Assembly: GCF_030817275.1 (NCBI RefSeq)
Contig: NZ_JAUSZD010000002.1
Coordinates: 1,984,001 to 2,048,000 of the forward strand
Direction of reading: 5' to 3'
Origin: Paenibacillus sp. V4I7
Lineage (GTDB): Bacteria; Bacillota; Bacilli; Paenibacillales; NBRC-103111
Length of the DNA: 64,000 nucleotides
Shown piece by piece: positions 34,483-43,125 of this stretch. Position numbers and translations under genes: made by a program. The first letter of the stretch is position 1. Every line of letters begins with the position of its first letter. Under the pieces are notes generated by a model that saw only the letters and a list, made by a program, of their open reading frames with translations, was not told the DNA's origin and made no database searches.

Positions 34483-34522
34483 AAAGCATGAAGGGGAGAT
34501 CGTTCCCCTTTATGCTTTTTTT
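34482..34522 (+). terminator. Terminator after spoVIF
   Basis: AAAAGCAT-GAA-GGGGA-GATCG-TTCCCC-TT-TATGCTTTT followed by a T-run. Confidence 0.82.
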
Positions 34523-34585
34523 CTCATCCTATGCTATACTTACTGGTGATCAAGTTGAATGTTTCATACATAAGGAGTTAAGATT

Positions 34586-34765
34586 ATGTCAAGTTTAGAC
34601 AAAATGTGGGCATCATTCGTGGCGATCGGACTCATGGTAGTCGCGTCATTATTAATTTCTTACGCAAGAACTCGAACCAAAGGAGTTCTTCGTGTTGTGT
34701 TATCTGTGATTGCTTTTTTCCTATTTATCCCGATTTTACTTTACATGCTGCTATCTTTGTTTTAG
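34586..34765 (+). CDS. yphE: DUF2768 family membrane protein (YphE-like)
   Basis: A protein of 59 residues, ATG at 34586 after AAGGAGTTAAGATT. Two membrane helices (FVAIGLMVVASLLISYA and VVLSVIAFFLFIPILLYMLL) are joined by a short basic loop ARTRTKG. This is the layout of DUF2768/YphE, which in B. subtilis also lies downstream of gpsA. Function unknown. Confidence 0.78.
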   Translation: MSSLDKMWASFVAIGLMVVASLLISYARTRTKGVLRVVLSVIAFFLFIPILLYMLLSLF

Positions 34766-34786
34766 CAACCTGGAGGCGAGATATCG

Positions 34787-35080
34787 ATGTTAGAATTGAA
34801 AACACGCAAAACGCAGAAAACGATAGAGTCGGTTACCGGATTAACGATTCTGGACCACGCGCTCAAAGAAGATTTGGATTGGGGATTTTCATGTACACGG
34901 GGCACTTGCGCTAGATGCCGTTGTTATGTAGCTTCAGGCCGAGAACTGTTGTCATTGCCTTCGGATGAAGAAGAGAGTCGTTTGGAGCCTGAGGAGATCG
35001 AGCAGGGCTATCGATTAGCATGCCAGTGTGTAGTGAAGCAATCCGGCCATATTTCCGTTACGCATAAACCTTATTTCTAA
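34787..35080 (+). CDS. 2Fe-2S ferredoxin (first of two)
   Basis: A protein of 97 residues, ATG at 34787 after CTGGAGGCGAG. The plant-type [2Fe-2S] ligands are visible as SCTRGTCARCRCYV (Cys-x4-Cys-x2-Cys) and a fourth Cys in YRLACQC. Extra cysteines lie beside the ligands (CRC, CQC). Likely a one-electron carrier; partner enzyme unknown. It follows yphE closely and precedes a nucleotidyltransferase gene. Confidence 0.88.
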   Translation: MLELKTRKTQKTIESVTGLTILDHALKEDLDWGFSCTRGTCARCRCYVASGRELLSLPSDEEESRLEPEEIEQGYRLACQCVVKQSGHISVTHKPYF

Positions 35081-35107
35081 AATTTTTGCCTGAAAGGTGT
35101 GGGCATC

Positions 35108-35695
35108 TTGGTCCTGCTGGAGCCGTTACTACCAACGATTATAACCATCCATACACATTTATTGCAAGTTCCAGACGTACGATGGCTCATCGGTGGAAGC
35201 TGCGGACTGCTTTTACAAAACGTAGATATTGGAAGAAGTCCAAGAGATCTGGATATCTATGTAGATGATAACGATGTAACTGCTGTACATGCTTCTTTAT
35301 TAGATTATTCGGTGGATGTGCCGATTCATAGTAAAACCCCGATTTATGCTTCAATCCTTAGTCATTATTTGATCAATGGAAATGCTGTGGAAGTCGTAGG
35401 TGATTTCAGGGTTAATGCCCTGCATTCTTCTTACCAGGTGGAAGCTTCGTATCTTTGGGAAAATCATAGCCATTCGGTCACGATCGACGAGCATGAAGTT
35501 AGAATGATGCCGTTAGCCCATGAACTCCTCTTTAATTTACTTCGTAATCGTCCTGATCGCTTTGAGGCTATTGCGAAAACCATGAAAGCTTTTCCAGAAC
35601 TGCATATGCAGGCGCTAAGCGATTTAATGCAAAGAAACCGATGGGGAAGCGAGTTTGAGCGGAAGCTGGAACGGTTGATAGATTCAAGCAAATAG
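35108..35695 (+). CDS. Nucleotidyltransferase-fold protein
   Basis: A protein of ~195 residues. A TTG at 35108 is preferred because GAAAGG lies 10 bases before it; a GTG at 35099 is possible. The minimal nucleotidyltransferase pattern is present: WLIGGSCGLLLQ, then RSPRDLDIYVDDND (Gly-Ser, Asp-x-Asp). It is followed by VEVVGDFRVNAL, where a third acidic residue would be expected. The C-terminal half is helical. Substrate unknown; tRNA, protein or a small molecule are all possible. It lies between two ferredoxin genes. Confidence 0.72.
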   Translation: MVLLEPLLPTIITIHTHLLQVPDVRWLIGGSCGLLLQNVDIGRSPRDLDIYVDDNDVTAVHASLLDYSVDVPIHSKTPIYASILSHYLINGNAVEVVGDFRVNALHSSYQVEASYLWENHSHSVTIDEHEVRMMPLAHELLFNLLRNRPDRFEAIAKTMKAFPELHMQALSDLMQRNRWGSEFERKLERLIDSSK

Positions 35696-35726
35696 CAGGG
35701 AGATAGCCTATCAGAAGGTGGACGCG

Positions 35727-36074
35727 ATGAATGGATCAGAAGTACATTTTTGGCCCGATGACAAAAAAATAAGTGTTCGAACTGGAACGACCTTGCTCGA
35801 TGCAGGGCGTAAAGCTAAGGTTCACATCCGTACCCGTTGCGGAGCCAAGGCGGCTTGCCTTATGTGTAAGGTAAAGGTTAGTGATCCTAGTGGTCTTGCA
35901 CCTATGAATGTGAATGAACGGTTAAAGCTTGGGACCCAGGCTGACGAGGGCTTTCGACTTGCTTGTCAGGCCCGTGTAATTGGCTCTGTACAGGTAACGG
36001 TGCCAGAAGATCCTCTTAAGGCCGCCATACGTGCCCAACTTGCGAGGCAGGCCGAGGAAGACGATTTATTTTAG
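35727..36074 (+). CDS. 2Fe-2S ferredoxin (second of two)
   Basis: A protein of 115 residues, ATG at 35727 with AGAAGGTGG at 8 bases (a GTG at 35718 overlaps the RBS). Ligands: TRCGAKAACLMCKV (Cys-x5-Cys-x2-Cys, slightly longer spacing than the first copy) and FRLACQA. A C-terminal charged extension (IRAQLARQAEEDDLF) is absent from the other ferredoxin. Only weakly similar to its neighbour, so any duplication is old. Confidence 0.85.
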   Translation: MNGSEVHFWPDDKKISVRTGTTLLDAGRKAKVHIRTRCGAKAACLMCKVKVSDPSGLAPMNVNERLKLGTQADEGFRLACQARVIGSVQVTVPEDPLKAAIRAQLARQAEEDDLF

Positions 36075-36098
36075 AAAAAAAGATAGGATGATTGTGTC

Positions 36099-36848
36099 GT
36101 GAAAATAGCTCGAAACCTTTTACAGGGTAGATGGATAGGGATCACTCTTTGTATAGTCCTGCTGCTCAGTGGCTGTGCTTATCCTAAGGAAATGCGTAAA
36201 GAGAATCAAATTAACCCGGCTGAGTTCATTACCGTAGTTCAGCAGGCCGTTGATCTCTACCACGAAAAGAACGGCGTTCTTCCGATCAAGAATAGTGATA
36301 TGACAACGCCTCTCTATGAGAAATATGTGATCGATTTTGGCAAATTGAAAAAAAACAATCTGTTGAGCACCGTTCCGGCAAACGCGTTCGAAAGCGGCGG
36401 CATTTTTATCTACGTGCTGGTCGATGTGGAAACAAAGCCATTGGTTAAGTTGATGGATTTATCTGCTTATCAAAGTGTGGAGGATGTCCAGAAGAAGATC
36501 AATGATTATAAGGTGAAGCATGATGGTAACCTGCCTCCGGGCATTGCTATTAATGAAGCTTTTGATTATATTGATTTTGATAAGCTTGGCATGAAATCTC
36601 CCGAGATCAAGTCCGTTTACAATCGCAAAAATTTCATAACCTATTTGGTGAACAAGCAAACGGGTGATGTAGCGATTGATTATGCGATGGACATTATGCT
36701 GCTAATCCAAAGCAATTCGTTAGGTAGCTCTTTGAAGTCGGATCAGGATTTGCGAGAGATTCTCGTGAATAAATCTTATTTCGTACCTATACGCAGCTAC
36801 CCGTATGTATGGCAAAACAATCAGCCTATGCCTCAGAATAAACAATAG
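36099..36848 (+). CDS. yphF: YphF-like lipoprotein
   Basis: A protein of 249 residues, GTG at 36099 after AGGATGATTGT. The signal peptide ends in lipobox LLLSGC (Cys ~26). The mature part has two similar stretches (VDLYHEKNGVLPIKNSD and INDYKVKHDGNLPPG), suggesting an internal repeat. In B. subtilis yphF lies directly upstream of spoIVA, as here. Sporulation-linked by context; activity unknown. Confidence 0.78.
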   Translation: MKIARNLLQGRWIGITLCIVLLLSGCAYPKEMRKENQINPAEFITVVQQAVDLYHEKNGVLPIKNSDMTTPLYEKYVIDFGKLKKNNLLSTVPANAFESGGIFIYVLVDVETKPLVKLMDLSAYQSVEDVQKKINDYKVKHDGNLPPGIAINEAFDYIDFDKLGMKSPEIKSVYNRKNFITYLVNKQTGDVAIDYAMDIMLLIQSNSLGSSLKSDQDLREILVNKSYFVPIRSYPYVWQNNQPMPQNKQ

Positions 36849-36851
36849 ACG

Positions 36852-36886
36852 CAACCTCTTACAGAAATCTGTAAGAGGTTTTTTTA
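36852..36886 (+). terminator. Terminator after yphF
   Basis: AACCTCTTACAG-AAAT-CTGTAAGAGGTT followed by TTTTT. Confidence 0.9.
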
Positions 36887-37041
36887 GATTTTCAGAATAA
36901 CCCATACAAGTCAATCATATATTTTTTCAATGTGGTGAGACTTTGATCTAGCGTCAAAGGTCCACTAAATATGGTTCTATAAGGAAAGCCGTATGTGCTT
37001 CATAAAATATGAGCGGCAAAAAAAAGATTATACGCATCTAT

Positions 37042-37069
37042 CATATTTCTATCGAAAGTACATATATTT
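37042..37069 (+). promoter_or_regulatory. Candidate sigma-E promoter of spoIVA
   Basis: TCATATT (37042-37048, full match to KMATATT), 13 bases, CATATATT (37062-37069, 6/8 to CATACAMT). spoIVA is a known sigma-E gene in B. subtilis. It lies in the ~300-base gap after yphF, which otherwise shows only the terminator. Confidence 0.6.
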
Positions 37070-37153
37070 CTTACTAGTCCAAATGAATGTACGAGTAGTC
37101 AATTGTTACCGTCACAAGAGTCAGTTGACGACCAAACTGTAGGAGGGATTCTC

Positions 37154-38632
37154 TTGGAGAAAGTGGATATCTTTAAGGACATTGCAGAACGAACGGGAGG
37201 GGACATTTACCTGGGGGTTGTCGGAGCGGTCCGGACAGGAAAATCAACCTTTATTAAGCGTTTTGTGGAATCTGTAGTGCTTCCTAACATTCAAAGTGAA
37301 GCGGATAGGATCCGGGCTACCGATGAACTCCCGCAGAGCGCTGCTGGCCGCACGATTATGACAACGGAGCCAAAATTCGTACCGAATACGGCGGTCCAAA
37401 TTTCGGTGGCCGAAGGGCTGAATGTGAATGTTCGCCTGGTTGATTGTGTAGGTTACGCAGTCGATGGCGCCAAAGGCTATGAAGACGAGAACGGACCGCG
37501 GATGATCAATACACCTTGGTTCGATGAACCGATTCCATTCCAGGAAGCAGCTGAAATTGGAACACGTAAGGTCATTCAGGAACATTCGACACTCGGTGTT
37601 GTTGTAACTACCGATGGTACGATTTCTGATATTCCGAGGTCTTCGTACGTGTTGGCAGAGGAAAGAGTCATTAATGAGCTGAAGGAAGTAGGCAAACCTT
37701 TCATTGTCATCATTAATTCGCAGAAACCGAACAGTGAACCTGCGCTTGAGCTGCGAAGCGAGCTGCAAAGCCGCTACGACGTCCCTGTTGTGACGATGAG
37801 TGTAGCGAGTGCAGGAGAAGAAGAAATGGTCTCTGTGCTGCGTGAAGTGCTCTACGAGTTCCCTGTTCATGAAGTGAACGTGAACTTGCCAAGCTGGGTG
37901 ATGGTTCTGGACGAGAATCATTGGCTGCGGACTCAATTCGAAGCTTCCGTACGTGATACGGTTCAAGATATTAGACGTTTGCGCGACGTTGATCGTGTCG
38001 TCAGTCAATTCGCCGAATATGAGTTTATTGATAAAGCCGCTTTGGCTGGACTTAATATGGGGCAAGGTGTAGCGGAGATCGACCTGTTTGCGCCTGATGA
38101 ATTATATGACCGCATTCTGGTCGAAGTTGTCGGGGTAGAAATTCGCGGCAAAGATCATCTGCTTCAGTTAATGCAGGATTTCACGCATGCAAAACGAGAA
38201 TATGATCAATTCGCCGAAGCACTTGAAATGGTGAAAACGACAGGCTACGGCATAGCGCCTCCGACGCTCGCTGAGATGGCTTTGGATGAGCCGGAGTTAA
38301 TCCGTCAAGGATCTAGGTTCGGTGTCCGTTTACGGGCTACAGCGCCGTCTATTCATATGATTCGTGTGGATGTAGAGTCGGAGTTCTCACCGATTATCGG
38401 TACGGAGAAGCAAAGTGAAGAACTTGTCCGCTATCTCATGCAGGATTTTGAAGATAATCCGCTTAAAATTTGGGAGTCCGATATATTCGGAAGATCGCTT
38501 CATTCGATCGTTCGTGAGGGGATTCAAGGGAAACTTGCCCAAATGCCGGACAATGCCCGTTATAAACTGCAAGAGACACTTGGCCGAATTATTAACGAAG
38601 GATCTGGCGGTTTAATTGCAATAATTTTGTAA
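37154..38632 (+). CDS. spoIVA: Stage IV sporulation protein A, coat morphogenetic ATPase
   Basis: A protein of 492 residues, exactly the B. subtilis length, when started at TTG 37154 after TAGGAGGGATTCTC. The ATPase-like domain has Walker A GVVGAVRTGKSTFIKRF (about residues 21-37) and VDCVGYAVDGAKGY. SpoIVA polymerises around the forespore using ATP and forms the base of the coat. The C-terminal region (end GLIAIIL) serves membrane/SpoVM recognition in the family. It lies directly upstream of hbs as in B. subtilis. Confidence 0.96.
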   Translation: MEKVDIFKDIAERTGGDIYLGVVGAVRTGKSTFIKRFVESVVLPNIQSEADRIRATDELPQSAAGRTIMTTEPKFVPNTAVQISVAEGLNVNVRLVDCVGYAVDGAKGYEDENGPRMINTPWFDEPIPFQEAAEIGTRKVIQEHSTLGVVVTTDGTISDIPRSSYVLAEERVINELKEVGKPFIVIINSQKPNSEPALELRSELQSRYDVPVVTMSVASAGEEEMVSVLREVLYEFPVHEVNVNLPSWVMVLDENHWLRTQFEASVRDTVQDIRRLRDVDRVVSQFAEYEFIDKAALAGLNMGQGVAEIDLFAPDELYDRILVEVVGVEIRGKDHLLQLMQDFTHAKREYDQFAEALEMVKTTGYGIAPPTLAEMALDEPELIRQGSRFGVRLRATAPSIHMIRVDVESEFSPIIGTEKQSEELVRYLMQDFEDNPLKIWESDIFGRSLHSIVREGIQGKLAQMPDNARYKLQETLGRIINEGSGGLIAIIL

Positions 38633-38642
38633 ATATGTAGAC

Positions 38643-38668
38643 AAAAAACACTCAAAAGAGTGTTTTTT
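38643..38668 (+). terminator. Terminator after spoIVA
   Basis: AAAAAACACTC-AAAA-GAGTGTTTTTT, perfect 11-bp stem ending in T-run. Confidence 0.9.
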
Positions 38669-38712
38669 GTCGTTTAATAGCCAAAATACCCACATAAATT
38701 GGAAAGCGATAC

Positions 38713-38741
38713 TTGAAATTGCTGTCGGAGTGTATTACTAT
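38713..38741 (+). promoter_or_regulatory. Sigma-A promoter of hbs
   Basis: TTGAAA (38713-38718), 17 bases, TACTAT (38736-38741). It gives a leader of about 130 bases, long for such a small gene. Confidence 0.55.
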
Positions 38742-38878
38742 AAATTTATTCGTCTGCTTTCGAAGTTCATTTTTACTAAGAAAATCAACGATTTTTTATT
38801 GGATAATGTATATTTTCTGAAGAAACGGTGAAAACAGGAAGTAACGGAAGTGAGAAATCTTGGGGGGAGGTGAATGGC

Positions 38879-39151
38879 ATGAATAAATCTGAATTGATTA
38901 ACAAGGTTGCTGAAACCTCTGAGCTTTCCAAGAAAGATGCAACTAAAGCAGTTGATGCTGTTTTTGATGCAATTTCCGAAGCGCTGCAAGGCGGAGATAA
39001 AGTACAACTAGTTGGATTCGGTAACTTTGAAGTTCGTGAACGTTCTGCTCGTAAAGGACGTAATCCACAGACTGGTGATGAGATCGAAATTCCAGCAAGC
39101 AAAATTCCAGCTTTCAAACCTGGTAAAGCACTTAAAGATGGCATTCAATAA
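38879..39151 (+). CDS. hbs: DNA-binding protein HU
   Basis: A protein of 90 residues from ATG 38879, after GGGGGGAGGTGAATGGC. The HU family signature [20 protein letters not shown] lies near residues 46-65, with the Pro in [25 protein letters not shown]. It bends and compacts DNA as a dimer. Location downstream of spoIVA equals B. subtilis. Terminator and a tRNA gene follow. Confidence 0.96.
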   Translation: MNKSELINKVAETSELSKKDATKAVDAVFDAISEALQGGDKVQLVGFGNFEVRERSARKGRNPQTGDEIEIPASKIPAFKPGKALKDGIQ

Positions 39152-39186
39152 TCGCGTTTTACATACTATTGAACGTTATATAACAA

Positions 39187-39224
39187 CAAAGCCGTGACCG
39201 CTAAAAGCTGTCGCGGCTTTCTTT
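39187..39224 (+). terminator. Terminator after hbs
   Basis: AAAGCCG-T-GAC ... GTC-G-CGGCTTT followed by CTTTATT. Confidence 0.75.
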
Positions 39225-39305
39225 ATTGTTACTAGAAAATGCCTTTACAATTCCAAAATCTCCTACTATAATTACAAAAGTGAATAAGTAAAACTAAGCT
39301 ACAAA

Positions 39306-39379
39306 CGGGGTATGGCGCAGCCTGGTAGCGCGCACCCTTGGGGTGGGTGAGGTCGCACGTTCGAATCGTGTTACTCCGA
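39306..39379 (+). tRNA. tRNA-Pro (anticodon GGG)
   Basis: A full cloverleaf. Acceptor CGGGGTA/TACTCCG (one G-U). D arm GCGC-AGCCTGGTA-GCGC. Anticodon arm CACCC-TTGGGGT-GGGTG with anticodon GGG at 39340-39342. T arm GCACG-TTCGAAT-CGTGT. Discriminator is A and no CCA is encoded. It reads CCC and CCU codons. Confidence 0.94.
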
Positions 39380-39384
39380 TTATG

Positions 39385-39415
39385 AAAAAGACATCGAAGG
39401 TCCGATGTCTTTTTC
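39385..39415 (+). terminator. Terminator after tRNA-Pro
   Basis: AAAAAGACATCG-AAGGTC-CGATGTCTTTTT, perfect 12-bp stem. Confidence 0.88.
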
Positions 39416-39474
39416 TCATGAAGAGGCTTGTTCCATGACAGATAGAACTTCTTAGAAGATTTAGGGGGAACGGC

Positions 39475-40401
39475 TTGAATAAGTTGAAACTGAACGCGCT
39501 CGTGAAATCGCAAGATTGGACGATGTTTGGCATTATCGCTTCTATTTACTTGGTTTGGCGCATCGGTACGGTCGGGAACTGGAGCAAGGAATGTTGGATC
39601 CTGCTGTTAATTTGTTTGCTAGGTGTCCGCAAAGACCAGGTTGATGTGGATTGGAAACGATTCTTCCTATTTGGTATTCCATTACTTGGCGTATTTTATT
39701 ACTTCTACGGGACGGGAAATGGCTTCTGGTGGAAAGTCGCCAATTGGATGTTTGAGAATAACCGCCATCCGTGGCATTGGGATGATTATATGAACGCAAT
39801 CCCGTTGAATACGGGCGGATGGGCGAGATGGGTTGCCTCTCCTTTTCTAGATAGAGCGATGGTATGGATTTATAATTACGGCTTTGTTTTATCTTTGTGG
39901 ATCTGCATTGTGCGGAGCTTCTGGACACGTAGTATCAAAAAGATGCTCTCTTATGCATTATCGGGTCACATGCTGCAATTCCCACTTATTTTGCCCTTTT
40001 ACAATTTAATTTTGTTACGCGAAGTCTGGTATGTTAATAAGCAGCCTGATTTATTACACCGAGTTTTTGCAGATGAAAACTCTTTACTGGTGGCTACAAT
40101 GAACTGTTTTCCTAGTATGCATACATCTATCTCTTTTGCTATGCTTCTTCTCGCCCTACGAGAAAAGGACCGTATATTCAAAACGATGATGGTCACATAC
40201 TGCGCGGCAATTATTTTCTCAACCCTTTACTTACAAATTCATTGGCTGATTGATGTATTCGCTGGAATGCTATTTGCTTACGGCACAGTCAAGCTAGCTG
40301 ATTTTCTCATTCGTTTAGGATCCAAAAACATGCTGCCAACCACATTTAAGAAGTTTTACCAAAAAGGAACGAACGAAACATCCAATGAACTAACTGTTTA
40401 A
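39475..40401 (+). CDS. PAP2 superfamily membrane protein (Aur1/Ipt1-like)
   Basis: A protein of 308 residues with about six membrane helices, TTG at 39475 after AGGGGGAACGGC. The PAP2-type active-site motifs are NCFPSMHTSISFAM (Ser-x-His) and YLQIHWLIDVFAGMLFAYG (His-x3-Asp). The pattern fits the Aur1/Ipt1-like branch of phosphatases and lipid phosphotransferases acting outside the membrane. Substrate unknown. In B. subtilis mtrA (folE) lies between hbs and mtrB; here this gene and a tRNA stand there instead. Confidence 0.82.
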   Translation: MNKLKLNALVKSQDWTMFGIIASIYLVWRIGTVGNWSKECWILLLICLLGVRKDQVDVDWKRFFLFGIPLLGVFYYFYGTGNGFWWKVANWMFENNRHPWHWDDYMNAIPLNTGGWARWVASPFLDRAMVWIYNYGFVLSLWICIVRSFWTRSIKKMLSYALSGHMLQFPLILPFYNLILLREVWYVNKQPDLLHRVFADENSLLVATMNCFPSMHTSISFAMLLLALREKDRIFKTMMVTYCAAIIFSTLYLQIHWLIDVFAGMLFAYGTVKLADFLIRLGSKNMLPTTFKKFYQKGTNETSNELTV

Positions 40402-40479
40402 GGCTGGTTGACTTTCCGATGCTTTTTTTGGCATGATGAAATATAGGATTGTAGTTTAGGGCAAGAACGGAGGATGGAA

Positions 40480-40728
40480 ATGGAACAATCGAATAAATCG
40501 AATAATCCGAATACGAACGGCAATGAATATTTCGTTGTTAAAGCGAAGGATAATGGTGTACATGTCATCGGTCTAACTCGCGGTCAAGATACTCGCTTTC
40601 ATCATACAGAAAAGCTGGACAAGGGCGAAGTTATGATTGCTCAGTTCACAGAGCATACATCGGCAGTAAAGGTTAGAGGCAAGGCGCTTATTATGACCAA
40701 GTACGGTACGATTGACACTGAAGAATAA
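40480..40728 (+). CDS. mtrB: Trp RNA-binding attenuation protein TRAP
   Basis: A protein of 82 residues from ATG 40480; an ATG at 40474 abuts the SD CGGAGG and is too close. It matches B. subtilis TRAP almost throughout. The tryptophan-binding [20 protein letters not shown] and the RNA-contacting residues equivalent to Lys37, Lys56 and Arg58 (EKLDKGE, AVKVRG) are conserved. Eleven subunits form a ring that binds (G/U)AG triplets when loaded with tryptophan. A suitable target is in this same window, before trpE (51155-51222). The N-terminus is 6-7 residues longer and Asn-rich. Confidence 0.96.
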   Translation: MEQSNKSNNPNTNGNEYFVVKAKDNGVHVIGLTRGQDTRFHHTEKLDKGEVMIAQFTEHTSAVKVRGKALIMTKYGTIDTEE

Positions 40729-40740
40729 TTAATAATTGTT

Positions 40741-40766
40741 AAAGCAGGCATAGCCTGCTTTTTTTC
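40741..40766 (+). terminator. Terminator after mtrB
   Basis: AAAGCAGGC-ATA-GCCTGCTTT followed by TTTTTC. Confidence 0.9.
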
Positions 40767-40852
40767 TTTGTAGAATGGTGTATAGGGCTTGGAACTATCG
40801 TAAGCTGACTCAATTCGTTTTGTGCTTGCAAAGTGTGGGAGGTGCTTGTTCA

Positions 40853-41386
40853 ATGAAGTGGTCGATGCGTATTGTGATGACATTAGGTCTATCTATTATT
40901 ATGGTTGTTTGTTTATCTTTACTTCCAAAGATGGATCGATCCACGGGGTTAGGCTCGCCTTATAATTGGTCAAGCAATCGTGCAGGGGAGCTAACAGATA
41001 ATAATATGGTAGATTTATTGGTGCAAGTCCCACTTCAGCTGCGGATTCGTAAGGTCGAGCTGAGCAACTCCCGCATGTCCCTTGATTTGAGCTTACCGAA
41101 AAACGCGGATTCAGCAGCCGTCTATCGAGATTTGTACACAATTGCACAAACGATGATCACGAAAACGAAAAATGTAAATCAAATATGGGTTCGTGTCATT
41201 GATTATTCGGGTGTTACAGATTCAACATCTACACAGCTTGTGCTGGCGATGGTTGCAGAGCGTGAATATGGGAAGGATATGGAGAAGAACGCGAATGAGC
41301 TCAGCCTTATTCAACTAGAGCAGCAATTACAAAACCGTTTTCGTATCACATACACCTCGAAATGGCAGCAGAGATATCCCTTATAA
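40853..41386 (+). CDS. Membrane-anchored protein of unknown function
   Basis: A protein of 177 residues, ATG at 40853 after GTGGGAGGTGC. An N-terminal signal anchor (IVMTLGLSIIMVVCLSLLP) is followed by an extracytoplasmic domain of mixed helix and strand with no cysteines or catalytic motif. Family not recognised. It stands between mtrB and hepS, where B. subtilis has no gene. Confidence 0.72.
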   Translation: MKWSMRIVMTLGLSIIMVVCLSLLPKMDRSTGLGSPYNWSSNRAGELTDNNMVDLLVQVPLQLRIRKVELSNSRMSLDLSLPKNADSAAVYRDLYTIAQTMITKTKNVNQIWVRVIDYSGVTDSTSTQLVLAMVAEREYGKDMEKNANELSLIQLEQQLQNRFRITYTSKWQQRYPL

Positions 41387-41482
41387 TTAAATGTGCTTCT
41401 ATGTACGTGTTATGATATAATGACTTGAATTGAGCATGTTTTGAACATAAATGATTTGGCACACGGTTACGGAGGCTTTTGC

Positions 41483-42349
41483 ATGAATTCTTATCGGATC
41501 CCAGAGATCGCTAAGCAATACACAGAGTATGATATGATTCAAATTCACACAGACTTGCCCGATTTTCCGGAGCTTCGCACACGTCTGTTGTTTGCATTCT
41601 TGAACGGAAACAGTAAGTTTAGTTCTTCAAGCGAGTTGTATACGCTAGCTACGTCGCTTGTTCAACTAGCGCTCGATACCCATGATTTGGTTACAGCATC
41701 CAATGATGTCAAAGAGAAAAAAGCGGCAAGATCAAGGCAGCTTAAAGTTCTTGCAGGGGATTATTTCAGTTCCCGCTTTTATAATCTCCTTGCTCAGGCT
41801 GGCCAGATCGAGATGATTAAACAGTTGTCTAATGCAATCTGTGAAGTCAACCGGCTCAAGATGAACATTTACATGAAAATGAAGCAATTGAAATTGACGG
41901 CAGAAGATTACATCCACCTAACCGTGGAAATTAAATCTCAGCTGTTTTTGTCTTTCTCTGAATTTATGTCTGAGGTCTATGATCAAGCATGGCCTGATAT
42001 TCTGAGAAGCTATGCCAAGTGTGAGGTTATATTTGAAGAAATTTTTCGCGTCGAATCTGCGGCGAATTTCAGAGACAGCTGGGGATTCTGGCACATTCTG
42101 CAGCATGGTACGAAAGAAGAACGGAAGCAGCTGCATGCGGAAGAGTCCGATCAAGCCAGACTTCGTACACTCATTCATAAATATAATATTACTTCGCAGC
42201 TTTATCAGATGCTGGACTCCCACACCAAGCAACTACAGTCCAAAGTGAAGCAGCTCGAATCGGATAAACTAATAAGTGAACTGTTTCACATTGGGGAGCC
42301 GTTTCTTCGATTCTCAGCAAAGCAGCCCAAAGTGCTAGAAGAAATTTGA
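41483..42349 (+). CDS. hepS: Heptaprenyl diphosphate synthase component 1
   Basis: A protein of 288 residues, ATG at 41483 after GGAGGCTTTTGC. It lacks DDxxD motifs and is helical, as expected for the non-catalytic small subunit HepS (GerCA). Recognisable segments are LLAGDYFSSRFYNLLA-like (VLAGDYFSSRFYNLL near residue 90) and EVNRLKMNIY. It pairs with HepT, six genes on, to make the C35 side chain of menaquinone. menG follows within 14 bases. Confidence 0.88.
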   Translation: MNSYRIPEIAKQYTEYDMIQIHTDLPDFPELRTRLLFAFLNGNSKFSSSSELYTLATSLVQLALDTHDLVTASNDVKEKKAARSRQLKVLAGDYFSSRFYNLLAQAGQIEMIKQLSNAICEVNRLKMNIYMKMKQLKLTAEDYIHLTVEIKSQLFLSFSEFMSEVYDQAWPDILRSYAKCEVIFEEIFRVESAANFRDSWGFWHILQHGTKEERKQLHAEESDQARLRTLIHKYNITSQLYQMLDSHTKQLQSKVKQLESDKLISELFHIGEPFLRFSAKQPKVLEEI

Positions 42350-42362
42350 GGTGACATCAAAG

Positions 42363-43118
42363 ATGAATTCGACAAAAACAAATAGCAACACGAAAACAAC
42401 TAAAGCCAAAGAAGAGTTCGTTCACTCTGTTTTTGAAAGTATTGCACCCAAGTATGATCTTATGAACAGTATCCTAAGCTTCCGTAGGCATAAAGCATGG
42501 CGCAAATTCACTATGAAGAAGATGAACGTGAAGCCTGGGGAGACAGCGATTGACCTGTGCTGTGGTACATGCGACTGGACGATCAGTCTTGCTCAGGCGA
42601 GTGGAACCGGTAAGATGGTTGGGCTGGATTTTAGCCAAAACATGCTGGATTATGGTGCAGAGAAAATCAAGCAGCTTCACTTGGATCAGCAGATTGAGCT
42701 AATTCAAGGTAATGCGATGAGTCTTCCGTTTGACGACAATACGTTTGATTACGCAACAATCGGATTTGCTCTTCGTAATGTTCCCGATTTGGAGCAGGTC
42801 ATCCGTGAAATGCAGCGTGTCGTTAAGCCAGGAGGGCTAGTTGTGTCTTTAGAGCTCTCTAAGCCAACTTGGCAGCCATTCAAGTCCATTTATTATTTTT
42901 ATTTTCAACGCGTACTGCCTTTTTTGGGCAAGCTAATTGTAAAGAAGTACGAGCAGTACAAGTGGCTGCCGGAATCTTTAATCCATTTTCCGGATCATAA
43001 ACAGTTGGCTGCTATTTTTACGAACCAAGGATTGGAACATGTACAGGCGCACCCATTAACAGGTGGGGTTGCAGCTTTGCATATGGGTACCAAGGGGAAA
43101 ACGAAATCAGGAGTGTAG
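42363..43118 (+). CDS. menG: Demethylmenaquinone methyltransferase
   Basis: A protein of 251 residues from ATG 42363 (a GTG 12 bases earlier overlaps the RBS TTGAGGTG). UbiE/MenG motifs: FESIAPKYDLMNSILSFRRH, SAM site AIDLCCGTCDWTISLA (usual GTGDW is GTCDW here), GLDFSQNML, and ATIGFALRNVPDLEQVI. It methylates demethylmenaquinone as the last step. Both the classical and the futalosine route need it. Confidence 0.94.
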   Translation: MNSTKTNSNTKTTKAKEEFVHSVFESIAPKYDLMNSILSFRRHKAWRKFTMKKMNVKPGETAIDLCCGTCDWTISLAQASGTGKMVGLDFSQNMLDYGAEKIKQLHLDQQIELIQGNAMSLPFDDNTFDYATIGFALRNVPDLEQVIREMQRVVKPGGLVVSLELSKPTWQPFKSIYYFYFQRVLPFLGKLIVKKYEQYKWLPESLIHFPDHKQLAAIFTNQGLEHVQAHPLTGGVAALHMGTKGKTKSGV

Positions 43119-43125
43119 TCAGCAT

